A DNA stretch of 64,000 nt from Penelope pileata (lineage: Eukaryota; Chordata; Aves; Galliformes; Cracidae): NCBI GenBank assembly GCA_013396635.1, contig WBMW01005507.1, forward strand, positions 1,806 to 65,805. Reading direction: 5' to 3'. Every line of letters starts with the position of its first letter. The first letter of the stretch is position 1. Positions 1-13,400 of the stretch are shown here, in pieces. A program made the translations under genes and the position numbers. Below the pieces are notes generated by a model. The model did no database searches. It saw only the letters and a program-made list of their open reading frames with translations, and was not told the origin of the DNA.

Positions 1-290
1 AGCAGCGCGGCTGGGGGGAGGGGGGGGGTTGGCTTTCTGAGACGGGAACGGTGAGAAGCAGAGGGAGCGGTCCGTGCACCGCACACCTTCAGCGCTGCTG
101 GAGGGCGAACGGAGCGCGGAGTTGGGCACTGCCCTGGGCGGGGGGTGCAGCGCGGTTCCCCCTTCGGGAGAGCCCCCGGGGTCCGCTGCCAGCTCCCGGC
201 CCCCAGCAGCGGCCGCAACGCAGCGGGAACGCGGCCGGGACCACCGCGCTCAGCGCTCGGGTGCTGCCTCTGTTCCACGTGCTGCAGTTT
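1..290. promoter_or_regulatory. GC/CpG-rich edge, possible promoter island
   Basis: The first 290 bp are rich in CpG. A long G run near positions 14-28 could form a G-quadruplex. A plus-strand donor-like GGAACG|GTGAGAAG has its GT near 51-52. No coding sequence was recognised. The island is cut by the window edge, so whether it is a promoter cannot be decided here. Confidence 0.35.
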
Positions 291-422
291 GCCCAACTCC
301 AATGGATGGGGCTGCAGCTCTCTGCCCAGCCCCAATGGACGGGGCTGCAGCTCTCTGCCCAGCTCCAATGGACGGGGCTGCAGCCTTCTGCCCAACCCCA
401 GTGGATGGGGCTGCAGCTTTCA
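291..422. repeat. 33-bp minisatellite, four copies
   Basis: Four tandem units of 33 bp are seen, each with a GGGCTGCAGC core preceded by GCCCAACTCC or a variant. The copies differ at a few positions, mainly C/T. Because 33 is a multiple of three and the unit lacks stops, several frames on both strands stay open across it. Those open frames are an artefact of the repeat. Confidence 0.9.
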
Positions 423-903
423 GCCTGCGCTGGGCATGTTCTGAACATTTAAAGTCCATTGGCTCTTCCAAGAGGTGAAGAGAGAAGAGGACAAGAGCGC
501 TGCTTTGCTCACAGCTGGGCTCGCTGTATTTAATTATCATTTTTTAAGGATTGTCACTCTGGAAATACAGCCGTGCCGTTCCCCACAAGGCAGCCTTGTA
601 TGGTCTTTTAGATAAACCCACCCAAATGAGTCGTGTTGGTGCTCTCTCAAGAGCAGCTCACAACATGGTACGAGCACACCTGGCCCTGGCTGCTGGAATC
701 TCCCAAATGCTGCTTCGGGGGCACCTGCAGCCCCCAGGCACCCACTGGGTGCCCCCAGCCCACACCCTGCGGCTGCCAGGATGGGATGGGAGCAGAGGGG
801 TGGAGAGGAATGGAGCGAATGGCAAAAAGGGGGGAGCACAAGCTCCGGGGGAGCCCAGGAGGTGGAAGGCAGCAGATGGGCCTGGAGGTGCCGGGGATGG
901 CCA
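423..903. other. No gene recognised
   Basis: This is GC-moderate unique sequence between the minisatellite and the first CR1 fragment. Open frames here have no recognisable protein. Confidence 0.6.
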
Positions 904-1122
904 AGAATCGTAGAATCACTAAGGTTGGAAAAGACCTCTAAGATCATCCAGTCCACCCATCAACCTGCCACCAGATTGCCCACTAAACCATGTCCCTTAG
1001 TACCACATGCAGATGTATCCTGAACACCTCCAGGGACAGTGACTCCCCCAGCTCTCTGGGCAGCTGTGCCAGTGCCTGGCCACTCTTTCAGAGAAGAAAT
1101 TTTTCCTAATATCCAACTTGAA
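904..1122 (-). mobile_element. CR1 LINE 3' fragment (truncated)
   Basis: The plus strand reads as the reverse complement of a CR1 3' end. It begins with AGAATCGTAGAATCAC and GGTTGGAAAAGACCTC, then the CCACCAGATTGCCCACTAAA and CTCTCTGGGCAGC blocks, and stops near TCCTAATATCCAACTTG. The element is 5'-truncated at about 220 bp, as usual for avian CR1. Confidence 0.93.
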
Positions 1123-4100
1123 GAGGTACAGCACAGGAAGATTTGGGGGAGAGAGGGAGATTTCCCAGTTTTCCGTAGCTGGAGCAGCACTCTTATTTCT
1201 GATTTGGAAGTGTGATGCTGTCATCTTCTCCAGGGAGCCTCTTTGCTCCAGAGAAGAATGGGAGCCGCTGGCCGCTGGTTCGCCAGAGCTGTTCCTGGTG
1301 GCACGGAGCAGTGGGACCCTCTGCCAGCTCCCAGGGCTGTGCCCCAGGTGCCTGGGTGCCCTAAGGGGAAGCGTGAAGTCACTGCACTGTGCGGCCAGAA
1401 CGCTGGAAGTGCCCAAATTGAGGTGTTCTGGGCTAATTTATAGAGGCATTTTTTTTTTTTGTGTTCATAATGCAGTTCTCAATGACATTGTCATCTTTTC
1501 CAGACAACATCTGCACGTGCTGGAGCTGCTCTGTAGGTCAAGTCAGAAAGGAAACCTATTGCCACCAGATCCCATCTTGTCTGTGGAGCCAAACACTGCC
1601 CACGGAGCACAGCGAGAGCTGCAGGGCACAGCCTGCACAGCAGGGTAACGCTGTCCCAGAGCACAGCATTCTCCCTGCCCTTGCCACAGGCTTCCTCTGC
1701 AGTGCTAACAAAGTCATTAAAACAAACTTGGAGGGCTGTGTAGCTTGAAACCTCCCAGCCTGAGCTGCTGAGTGCGCCTGGAAGCAGCGGTGCTGTGCTT
1801 GCACGGCTGCAGTGCTGGAGCACGCTGAGTGCTCGGGGAAAGCTGACATTGTGCTGCTCAGATGGAGTACCCTGAATTAGTCAAAACTGACCTTCATCCA
1901 TCCATGTGTCACCCTGACCCATCTTTGTAACGGGTGCTTGGGGAGGATGAATGGAGGTGCCGAGCACTGAGGCAGTGTAGTGGAAAGCACCGTAGAAGCC
2001 ATGGGAAAATTAATAATTCTGCCTTCAGGGGAACCCGCCAGCTTCCCTGTGCAGCTCCACAGCCTCACAACCCTCCTGTTGGCCGTTTCTGCAGGCTTCT
2101 GGACAAAACCGCTACTGGAGGTCCCAGTACATCAACATGCAGAGCTGCAGATGGGTTCCTCGGTGCAGGCCGGTTGGGCACTGCAGCCCTGAGGTGCCCC
2201 TGGACACAGCCTCAGCACAAAACAGAAGATGAGCACCTCGTTCTGGCTTGCAAACTGCCCACTGAGATGCTGGCACTATATTTTCCATTGCTGTGAAATC
2301 CAGAAGCGGTCAGATATGTGAATAATGTGCTGAGCTAAGGCCTAGGGTCATAGGCAGGACAATAGGAACACGCCAGCAGAGCTGAGCCCCTTGCTGAGCA
2401 TCCCACAGGCTGCACAACCCTGCAGGATGGACGGAACCTACACCTGAGCCTGCAATTAAAGTGCTCTCCCCTTCAACCAATGGCCTTCCATGGAGTTGCA
2501 CCGGCAACAAAAGCTCTGACCCTTCTGATCTTTGAGTACGTGATCGCTCATCAGATTTTGGTTACCATATATGCACATCTATATAAAATTTGGGTACAAA
2601 CACATCTCTGTAACACATACACAAAGTACACACAGAGATAACACCTGATGCATGGTTCTGCTTCAGAAAGGTCAGCAATGTTGTATCCATGACCCTCCAT
2701 TTACACAGTGTGCATGTGTGTCACCACTGCGGAGAGCTCTGACAGGGTGTTGTCAGCTGGCATTTGCTGAGAGAAGAAATAAATCTAATAATAAAGACAA
2801 AAAAAAAAAACATTTTGGAAGAAATAATACTGCACAAATCCTCTAAAAGGACAGAATTGTCTACACAACAAAGGCTCAGCTGATTGATGCTAAAATAAGC
2901 AGTTATGCAACAAGTAAGAAATATGATCTCCAGGGAAGGAGCCAGCAACATTTTCCTTTCATCTTCATTCACCAGTGCTTGTTTTTGCATACCTAAGAGA
3001 AAAATATAGGCAACCTTTTGACAACGAGCACCTATGTAGAATGAACAGATGTTGAAGGGAAGGACTTTGTCTCTGGGAGCTCCCTATGAGACCTGCAGAG
3101 CTAAATCCCATCCCTACAAAGAGTCCCCCAAAGCACCACGATGCCATTGCTTCCATTGCTTCAGGGCTGCTCTTAGGCTTTGGAGGGAGGACAGTGCTGG
3201 CACAAGCAGGGGTAAATACACCATGGATTTTATGGGTGACTGGGCTCACATATAGCTATGAGAGCAGAACTGTTCAAACAACTTCTGAAGACCAAGCTGG
3301 GCACTGAAGGACCAGCTCTGGTGACAAAGAGCTCATGGAGATCCTCAGAAGCACATGGCTGCTCAGTTGCTGCTCTAGATTCCCTCTTCCAAGCCCCCTG
3401 GTAGCCAGAAGAATGCAAAATAACCCCTGGGCTACTTGAATTCCCAGCAAGGACCAGAGCAGAACACAGCTGTTCCAGGAGGGGAGCACAGCCATGCCGC
3501 CCATCTCGCTGCATCCATCCCCCAGGTGGGGTTCTCCAGTGTCCCAGCTGTACTTGGGATGTTTAGTTTTTATTAAAATATGTGTTAATTTGGAGAACAG
3601 TAAGCAGATGCAGTAGAAGGAAGAAGAACAAGCTCTGTTCTAAATTATAATAATAATCGCTCCCATCTTCGAGAGCAAACTGCTACAGAAAGATCAGGAG
3701 CGAGATGGCTGCTATGGTCATTACACAAACGAATCCTTTTTCTTTGTCAGTCATTCTGCATAATTCTTTTCCTCTCTGAAGCTAAGGAAAAATACTATTC
3801 TTACAGGAGAAGAAAATTTGATTTGGCAGATCAGTGGATAGAGAGATTTTGTTTGCAGTCTCAATTACCTCCAGTAGCTGGAAATTTGGTATCAAAATAA
3901 ACTGTAAACAAAACAAAACAAAAAAAAAAAAGATACAACATTACAAATATCCATCCCTTGATGGATAGCTCAAAAATTCGCTGTATTCTAGCAACAGCTG
4001 CTTTAATATCTTTCAGAGAAATGGCAGTCTCTCCCTGCCTGAAGGGATTACCTTTAAGGAATGCCTCCATAAGTGTTTTTTTGTAAAGATGCTCATGTTC

Positions 4101-4290
4101 TTGCACACTGAATTTCTTCTGCCAAATATCAAGATTCCTTTTTGGTTGGTTTCTCTGTTTTCTGTAAGTTCAGTTCTGCCACAAAGCACATGAAATACAG
4201 CACACGCTTCCTCCCATCCCCAGACTGGAACACTGGCTTTGTAAGATGGCTTACAAAGGGTCCTTGAGGGTAAAGTAGGTTTGGGGAGAA
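1123..4290. other. Noncoding unique sequence
   Basis: No coding exon, RNA gene or recognised repeat family was seen. Short A-runs occur near 2800-2811 and 3919-3931. Open frames are short and lack recognisable motifs. Confidence 0.6.
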
Positions 4291-4700
4291 AGAATCACAG
4301 AATGGTTGGATTAGAAGGGGCCTTAAAGTCCCAGCCCCTGCCATGGGCACGACATGACACCTCCCATAGACCAGGAGCCTGCAGCCCCATCCAGCCTGGC
4401 CCTGAGCACTGCCAGGGTTGGGGCACCCACAGCTCTCTGGGCAGCTGTGCCAGGGCCTCACTGCCCTCACTAAGAATTCCTTTCTAATATCTAAATCTAT
4501 GCTCTTTTAGGTTATATCCCTTACCCCTTGTCCTATCACTACATGCCCTTGTAAAAAAGCTCCCTCCATCCTTCTTATAAGCCCTCTTTAGGTACTGAAA
4601 GGCCATAATAAGGTCCCTGGAGCCACCTCTTCTCCAGGCTGTGTGACCCCAGCTCTCAGCCCAGCTCTATAGGATAGCTGCTCCAGCCCTGAGCATCCCA
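4291..4700 (-). mobile_element. CR1 LINE 3' fragment
   Basis: The fragment begins AGAATCACAGAATGGTTGGA on the plus strand, which is the CR1 3' end in reverse. It continues through the CTCTCTGGGCAGCTGTGCC block, a CCCTTGTCCTATCACTAC block and the CTTCTCCAGGCTG block. The far boundary is blurred and may reach 4790. Confidence 0.92.
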
Positions 4701-5592
4701 GGGCATCCTGACCCACAGCAACAGGGCCAGACCCAGTTCCCACCCTGCAGCCTGGGGAAGGGGCCACCCCACTGCAAAGCAGTCACAGAGCCACAGAGTC
4801 ACAGAACTGCCCTTCAGATGTTGCTAAGCACTGATCAGATCCCCTTTTGCTCTCCCCCACGTCCCCCCCATGCAGGTGCCTGGGAGGGAAGGTCACAGCC
4901 TGGTGTCAGGCAGTTCCCCACCTGCAGATCCCACCGCTTTACAGAGCACACAATTACTCTCCCAATTAAAAAAAAAAAAAAAAAAGGAAAAGATTAAAGA
5001 TAGAGTCACAATTCAAGCGCCATGTGAGTGAATGGTGCATGTGGTAAACAATACATGCATCAAGACTGCATTAATCCATGTTTTATGCGGATTCCCTGCA
5101 GACACTGGGTTTATAACCAAGTTGGCTATTTCACTGTATTTCTCTGGAGTTTGAGGGTGTGAAAAAGACATTTCCATTTCATTGACTAAGTTCCCAAGGG
5201 GGGAGTTTATGAAAGTGCAAGTGCATAATTTACTGCCTGACAGGATAAAGATGGGATCTGCTTTTAAAAAAATAGTGTACCCTGAAAAACAAAATTGCCA
5301 GAACAGACATTTGTTTTCCATAAGTACCATATTTTAGAAGCATTTAATTTAGCTTAGAAGCACTGTTAAAAATATATGCATTGTAAATTGCAGCTGCATA
5401 ACACGATATTTATCAGATAATGTCACTGAATAGTCTCCTGTTGCAATATAAATGCCAAGGCATTTATAGAAAATAAATGTTGAAGCAGAGAGCTTTCTTT
5501 TCAAAGTGGAAAACCCTTATCTCATCCAAAGTTCATAAATAAAATGGTGAGGGCTTGCTCACGGGGCTGGCTCCAAGCACGGGGGGGCTGAT
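4701..5592. other. Noncoding sequence with poly(A) tract
   Basis: An uninterrupted run of 18 A lies at 4968-4985. It is not preceded by recognisable coding sequence, so there is no evidence for a processed pseudogene. The remainder is AT-rich and unassigned. Confidence 0.6.
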
Positions 5593-5721
5593 GCAGGACA
5601 CATGGCACATGCAGGACACACGGCACATGAGGGACACATGGCACATGCAGGACACATGGCACATGCAGGACACGTGGCACCTGTGGGACACACGGCACAT
5701 GCAGGACACACAGCACATGTG
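5593..5721. repeat. 18-bp minisatellite, about seven copies
   Basis: Imperfect tandem units of GCAGGACACATGGCACAT fill this tract. Differences between copies are scattered single bases. The period is a multiple of three, so open frames appear on both strands and encode meaningless Cys/Met/His-rich repeats. Confidence 0.92.
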
Positions 5722-7239
5722 GCACAGCTCAGAGAGACCCCGGGAGCAATCAGCTGCTGCTGTGCTGGGCAGGAGATGTAAGGATGGGAAGTGAGAGGTT
5801 CCCTGAGACTCACAACTCCATTCAGTATTAATTTCAAGAAAATTCATCAGGTCTGGCTACAGGCAGGACCTGATGTGATGTGCTGGAACAGCAGCTCTCA
5901 CACAGCGTGCCTTCAGCTGGCTCTTGAAGCCACGTTCAGTCACATGAATGAAGGAGCTGACTTTCAGAGGACGGAGCTCCAGGCAGTTCCTATCGATTTC
6001 TTCAGGGTCTGGATCAAGGTGTGCGTGTGCAGCACTATTTATTAGCATTGGGTACAAAGGGCTGTTGGAGAGGGGGGTAAATAAGGTTTTGGATCCAGGA
6101 TCTCCACCTTGGGCTCCTCTGAAATGTGAAGCCATCCATCTCGCCTGCTCATCTGCTCGCCTCCTGTTCCAAGGGGACTCCGCCGAGGCTCACGCTGCTG
6201 CTCACGCAGCTCCACAACGCGCTGTGCCGAGCGAGCTGTGTGCCACGTGGGCAGCTGGGTCCCAGCCCGTTTGCTGTTTGCAGCACAGGTCTGTTTGCTG
6301 CTGTTGCTGACACTGGAGGCTGCTGCTGCCATGCAGCGGGACCCATCATGGGGAGCTGCCGGAGTGCGATGCTCAGAGCGTCCCAGAGAGATGCGTGGCA
6401 CCGAACAGCTCTGAGGTCATCCTGCTGACTTAATTTCAATTATTCTGGGTTTGACATATCCACATAATCCACATTTCATGGGATTTGTAATTTGCAAATC
6501 ATTTTTAGCCTATGTCATTAGAGGAAAGCACCTGTGAATGAAAGAAAGCTACGGCTGCCTTTACTCAGCTGTGCCTGCAGAGCCAGAATGCCCACCCAGG
6601 AGCAGCCCCTGCGTCTGCCCTATAGCTGAAAGCCTGGGTGCTGCTCTTCCACAAGAAGGAGGGAGATTCCTGTATCCCTCTCCTGGCTTCATGAAGGCGT
6701 CCTTCCATGGTTCTGCTGCTCTTTTAGCTATGCTGTGGGTAGCTCACGTGGTGCATTGTCTGCTTGCTTCTCTCCCTTCTCTATTTTCTCCCTCTGCATT
6801 TTCTTTTGGACAATCCAACCTGCTGGTCCTCTGCAGCAGCCACGTTCGCACCAAATTGCTGTTTATTTCCTCTGCTCACCTCTTCCTATTGAAAAGCACA
6901 CTTCAGCCTGCCCCTGTCACATCACTTCCTGGGCGACACGTTGGAATCTTACACTGGATGTGCTGAGCTGAGCTGAATTGCTCGTTTTTCTCCTCAAACT
7001 TCTCTCTGTCCACTGCTGCTGTCAGAGCAGCCATGCACACCAGGCACTGCTCAGACCATCTTTTGCCAAAAGCAGTTTAAATGATGAATGTCAGCCCCAT
7101 CAGCAATACGTGATTCTGTGGGTGCAGTGTCTAAAATCAGAAACTTTACCTACAAGCAGCAGCTGGATGGCTGCATGGCTGCACAGCCACGTCACTGAGG
7201 GACCAGCACTCCTGCAGGACAGCTTTCAGGGACACGTTC
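5722..7239. other. Noncoding unique sequence
   Basis: No gene or repeat was recognised. Several mid-sized open frames overlap on both strands, which is typical of GC-moderate noncoding DNA. Confidence 0.6.
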
Positions 7240-7430
7240 AGAATCACAGCATCACAGCATGGCTGGGTTGGAAGGGACCTGACAGCCCCCCAAGCCCCAC
7301 TCCTGCCATGGGCTGGCTGCCCCCTAGCTCAGGGTACCCAGAGCCCATCCAGCCCAGCCCTGGGCACCTCCAGGGATGGGGCACCCACAGCTCTCTGGGC
7401 CCTGTGCCAGGGCCTTGGTGCTGCTGGAAA
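7240..7430 (-). mobile_element. CR1 LINE 3' fragment
   Basis: The plus strand starts with the 8-bp terminal repeats of a CR1 (AGAATCACAGCATCACAGCA), then GGTTGGAAGGGACCTGACAG, and continues through GGGGCACCCACAGCTCTCTG. The element is 5'-truncated near 7430. Confidence 0.93.
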
Positions 7431-10400
7431 GGATCCCACCCTGAGCATCGCCGTCCTGCAAGCACAAAGGACCTTGGAGCTGCACGGCACACTTGTGAAG
7501 TAGCACAGCATGGACAGGGTGCAGACTCATTAAGTCCACTGTCCTGCAGGATAGGATTACAGCCCCTCTGCGGCCATTGATTTGCATTTACTTTTGCTCT
7601 TGGAAAATAAGCTGCTAACCAGCACTGCTGGGCTGCTGAGCCCTGTTCTGGTGAGCTCCAGGGATGACAGGCAGCCATTGAGGCAACAACTGCATGCCAG
7701 GAGGATACAACTGGGTATGCAATGCGTTCCCCTTTTACAGTGGTTATAATCTTCAAATCAACCGGACCTGGCAGTGGAAGTTTAACATTAATGACTTTCT
7801 TATTATGGATGGAAAAACCTCTCTGAGCTATTGAGCAGCAACAGGAGCGCATGGCTCCTACCTGGGGAGGTGACTCCATGGTCACCACCAGTACTGGGAG
7901 TGGAGCTGGGGGTCCCTCTGCAGAGCCTGCCTGCGTGCCTGGGTCCTGAAAGGGCTGCAGGGATCTCAGGGAGAAGGCAGCAAGGAGCTGTCCCGCAGCC
8001 CCCTGCCCCGTGCAATGCCTCCCCTGCAATAAGCGCTCCCAGAGCGCTGTCCCCAGCCACCAGACAGGGACAGCTGCCGAGGTGTGAAAGGGTGAGACTC
8101 CAATTTTAATCTTGACAGCCAGGCGAAAACAAGACCCAGCAAATTCCATCTTTCATTTCCAAGTGGGTCCCATGGGTGCGTGGAATAGGATAAGTGGGGG
8201 GACAGCATGTGCCCTTGGGGTGCTGGCATCTGCTGGGCACACCTCGGGGCACACAGAGCCTCGCTGCTGAGCAAAAATAAACAAATGCAGCAGCCACAAA
8301 GCAGAGCAGCATATGATGGGGACAGGTACTTATGCAAATAGCCTGTTAACACCCAGCCAGACAGAGCTGATAAGCTCCCGGGCCAGCTGGAGGCTCCTGC
8401 AGCCTGCCGAGGGGGGAGGAGGAAGAGGACAGCTTTAGGATGACAATAGGAAACCCAAAAGCACGAGGGAGGCAGCGCTGGGAAGGCTGTGTGGCTGCCT
8501 CACTCTGTTACCAGCTTGCTGCAGCCCCATGCGCAACGCATTGGTGCTTGGCCATCGCTCTGCTCTGCTCCCAGAAGCATCCCCGTGCTGTTGGCTGCTG
8601 GGTGAGCAGTGCCATCCCCCTGCACAGCCATGGCAGCAAGGAGGAAACCCTCCAGCTGGCAAGGACACAGCACAAGGAGCACAGGGGGGTCCCTCAAGGC
8701 TTGCACTGTCCCCATAGTGCTGGCCAAGCCCTCCAACAGCACAGCACAGCACTGCGATGCTGCTGGGGATCCCCCAGGAAGCTGCATCTCTGCCCTGGCT
8801 GCTGGTAATCAGATAGAAGGGGTTTAAAATAATCACGTCTAAGCAGCTGAAATCCACATTGGAATAGGTAATGGGGTCAGAAGACAAGCGGTGCAGATGC
8901 TGGAGCCAGGGGGCATCAGGTGGGGCAAGAGCCAGGAGCCACAGAGCATCCTCAGCTCATGGGATGCAGGAAACCCTCCTGCTCCTGCAGCATCACCATG
9001 TGCAGGGCCCTGGTCCCGTGCTGTCTCCCTGCAGCCCCTCCACCTGCCTGAAGAATAAGGGAAAGGAGCACCAGGGAAAGGAGGGCACTGCTAAGTTGAG
9101 GGAATATTTGCTTTGCAGATTGCCAGCTTGGTTTAGTGACATAATGCTCTGATGCTGAGAAGCTGGAGTTTGGCCTTCCTGTGGTATTCCCCTTGGAACA
9201 AAATATTACTGCAATGTAAAACTGAAAATTGAAACAGCCTGGTGATTCACCAGAGAAATGCCTCTCCCTTTTCCCTATTCAGTGAGGCGGAGACAAATGT
9301 TGTGAGGTTTGAAAGAAAAACTGAAAAAGCCTTTAATTAATCCCTGGAGGCTGAACAATGCCAGATATGGACAAGATTTCTCCTCGGGCTCCTTTCTGGA
9401 GTGGGGACGGGATGCTCCTGCCGCAGCCGGGGGTCGAGGCGAGGATCCTGGGGAGAAGCTGCTGCTGCTTGCGGGAGGCAGCACGGACTTTTGGAAGCCT
9501 CTACCTGCTCCGAGGAAACTTTCCAAGTTCAAGGTCAGGTTTGTTTGTCTTCCATCCTGACAGACACCAAATGTTTTGCAATATTCAGGAAGTCCCTTTT
9601 ATCTGCCTCAATTCAATTTTATAAGATTAAGAGCATGGAAAAACAAATACTGCTCCTGGATGGAAAGTGCTGGCACCGGCCCGGCCAGCGCTGTGTTTGT
9701 ACAAGGACTGTTTGCAGGGCATCTCCTGCTTCCAGGAGGCAGCAGGGGCTGCAAGGCGTGCTGCTTTCTGGAGGGGGCTTACACACAGGCTAACACACAG
9801 GGGCCAGGCAGGAGCAGGGCTGTGATGGGGATAACAGCTTCGCTCACTAAAAGCCCATGTGCAAAATGATGAGTAAAATGTAGAGCATGTGCAGCTCGCA
9901 AAGGAGTCTGAGGCCAGACCTCACTGCTCAGAAAATGCACTGGAAAAAAAGAAATCACTTGCAGAGGGAAAAAAGCACCAGGTAAGAGCTAGGTTGGCCC
10001 TAGGTCTGATGTGGAAGTCCTGAGGTCTTTAGGGAAGGAACTGCAGTGCAGGGGCAATGATCAGCTGTCCCAAAGAGCCAAGGCTGTGCCAGGGATTGTG
10101 TGAGCCACCAGCCAGGAGGTGCAGCTGCCTGCTGGACACATGTTCTTTCCCAGCCACAGCCCTTACAAAGTTTCAATATTCATCACTGTTATGACTGATG
10201 CAGAAAATAAAGGAAAAGCAATTCCCAGCACTGTAAGCTCCCTTAATGCAGTACCACACACATACACAGAAATTTCAGACACAGTCAGAATGTAGTAACA
10301 AGGAGCTGTGGAGTTTGGTAACTGCTGAGGGAGAACTCGATGCTCGAAAGGAAGCCTAGCAAGAGCAGAGTTGCAAGTTCAGCTATGGAAGGGATCACAG

Positions 10401-13400
10401 AACCTGAGCACATGCTATGGGTGCATCCTCCTTTCACAGCCTGGTTTGTGGGGAGCTGCACCTCGTGCTGAAGCTCAGAGCTGCAGACTGCACTCTGCAC
10501 TCTGTCTTGATTCTGATTACAGAGTGGTGGTAATTAAACCTCTGGAGCATGAAGTTACCATTTTAACAAAATGCCTGGATTTTATCTTGATGTGAAATTG
10601 GGAGTAAGGTTCAGATCTTCACAGTAACCAAAAACTGTTGGCTGTTCCACAGATAATCTATTTCCTCAACTTACATATGAGAAAATGCTGCTGCAGTTGG
10701 TTTCTCCCTTGTGCAAACGCACACATTCCTCGAGGAAGTTCAGCAGAAGCACTGCCAGCCCCTGCACACCTCTCTGCCTGCAAAATAACCATTCTAATCA
10801 CGACGTGGCTCTTTAATAACACTTCTCAGCCAAAGACCAGTATCATTATCTCCATGTAAGAAATATATTGCAATTAGCAGCAATATGTTGATGGAGCAAG
10901 ATTCAGATTCTCAGCAGCACAAACAAAAGGCAGCAAGGCTACAGTTTGCGTTGGCTCTGCTTCGTGCAGGCAGTGGTGTTAGGTGCTTTGGTAGATCAGT
11001 TATTCTGATAATAAAACAGTTGCTTGTGCAGGAGATTGGGCTCAGTCACTTTCAAAGGACAGATGTTGCCACAAAGGCTTTCATCGTTGGCTTTCTGAGT
11101 AAAGCGTATCCTCCCAGCAACAGGTTTACCGCAAAATCCTTCTAGCATTCGATGTCTGCAGAGCAGGTATTACTCACCCAGTTGCCTTCTTATGCAAACG
11201 TGCTGTCAGTGGGATAGCAGGATGAGAAGTCTGAATGCAGTGCTGCCAGAGATACCCATCCTTCTGCGTCATCTGTGGTCCAGAGGAAAGAGCAGCCTTA
11301 GGGCTTTCCGGTGCTCTGTTTCTCAGCAGAAGCTCTCCCCGCAGACCTGAGGCCGCCTTGCCCTGTTGCAGCACCAGGAGCTGCGTGTTCCAGTGGGTAC
11401 CAGGCCCAAGGCTGCATCTCCTCACCTTCACCATCCTCCCTTCAGCTCCAGCCATCTGCTGCGTGGCAGTAACAGCTGTCACAGCACGTGGGTGCACACA
11501 CACGTACACAGGGACTCCTGCAAGCTATCGGGAGAGCTCCTGGGAAGCCCACGTGGCTGCCTCGGAGAGAAGTGTCAGGAGGAGATGCAGCAAGCGCGCA
11601 GATCCGCTCCCTCCCCAGTAACGCCAGAGAGCCCAGATGTGATCCAGAGTGTCACCTCCCAGCAAGGCTCCCAGCAGTGTCACTTCCCATCAGGCTTCCC
11701 AAACCCGAGCAGCAGATGCGCTTCTGGTGGATGCTTCCCCTCCAGGTGGAGGGCTGGGAGGGCTGCAGACGAACAGAACGCTGCGTTGCTCCTCACTGCC
11801 CACCCTGCCCCCATGGAAACGCGTGCAAACTCAAACCCAAACCTGTGATAAAGGTTTCTCTACAGAGCGAAATGTGGTTGCCACTGGGCTGGATGAGAGT
11901 TAAAGCAGAGCATGATGGCGGCCTTCAGTTTGAAGAGAATCACAAAGAAGGGGCTGGTTTGTAGAAATCAGCGCACCTGAAAGACTCTGAACTATTTTAT
12001 TACGCCACATGAAACCCAAGGGAAGTGTTGCTACTTGTTTCTCTGCATCCAGGATTTCACACCTTCACATCACACTGGACTGGGACAGGATGCTCTCCAA
12101 GTCTAACCTTGTAAGCACAGACCCAAACCCCCACCCATATCCATATTCTACATTCTGTATTTGAACTCCACCATGAAAGAAATTGCTATAAAAGGAATAT
12201 TTTCTCAAACCACACAAAATAAATGAAGGCAAACAAGCGTTCTACTTAACATTTCTAGGTGTAAATATCTGGGGTGGGAGAAAGGACCAGCTGATTATCA
12301 TCTGCATTTGACAGGACAAGCATAGCAATCTTCTTTGAAAATCCCATGTAGGCATTACTCTGCATCCCAACATGAAGGCAAACGTTACTTGATGGCGTCT
12401 TTTCTCAGGAATGGGTAAACTGGCTCAGTGGTTTGGAAAAACACAAGTAAGCATCTATTTTTTAATTATTTCTCTTTTTTCCAGAGACCACTGCCGTTTT
12501 TGATTTGAGTGATGGCCAGAGTCAGAAGGGATAAACCACCGCAAGACAAAATTTTCTCATCGTATTTTTCTGGTAGGAAGTTCTGGAACTGTTGAGGGAA
12601 ACCTCATGTGTACGAAGCCGGTGTCGGATGATCAGGAATTTGGCTGACTGAAAAGCCAGGGTACCACCCCCACTTTGTGATGCCAAGTTACCACGATCAG
12701 AAATGATAACAAAAGTAAATATACCTTAATGAAAATATAAACTGGAAAAATACTCAAGTATCCCCAAAAGACTGCAACAGAGCTACAGAACAGCTCACAT
12801 CCCTGCTTCCCACCCCTCCCTGCAAGCTGCATACTTCACCCTGCCATTGCAAAGGGCTCCCAGCCCCGAGCCCAGCAGGGCAGGGCAGCAGCACCAGGGG
12901 CACAGCTCAGCTGCCCCAGCCTGCAGAGATCCAGGAGCCCTTGGGGGTTTAGTGCCCTAAAAGCTACACAATGCCTTCCTATGGCTGGGCAATGGATGAA
13001 CTGATACTCTCCTTCCTCCTCTCCTCATTCCCTCTCTCTGCTCTTGGTGAAGCGCTACCCAAACAAAGCCACCGCTACCCAGGGAGGGTTGTTGCCTTCC
13101 ATCCATTTATATCCCCATCCCCACGGGATCAGTGCCTGCAGAACATCAGGGGCTGTTTTTTTGTCCTGCTTCTGTTAAGCACCTGCAGCTCAGCTCCCAG
13201 CGAGGGCCTGTTTGTGCTCCCAAAATATCCCCACTTCCAGCTAACAGCACGCTCCTGACAGGTGAGGGAACCACTGCCGAAGTGCAATTGTCACTGGCAC
13301 AGAACACAGGGCTGTGAGACCCAGCAGGGAAAACTAATTGGACAAGAGCAAAACGAGAGCACAAAGCTCTGCTGGCACCTTGCACGGAGGTGAGCGACCG

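Noticed and set aside
4968..4985. Poly(A) run as a mark of a processed pseudogene
   Set aside because: The upstream sequence is a CR1 fragment and unassigned DNA, with no coding similarity and no visible target-site duplication.
7244..8149. 301-codon minus-strand open frame, the longest in the window
   Set aside because: Its last 60 or so codons are CR1 tail read in reverse, and the rest has low-complexity composition with no recognised domain. GC content explains the openness.
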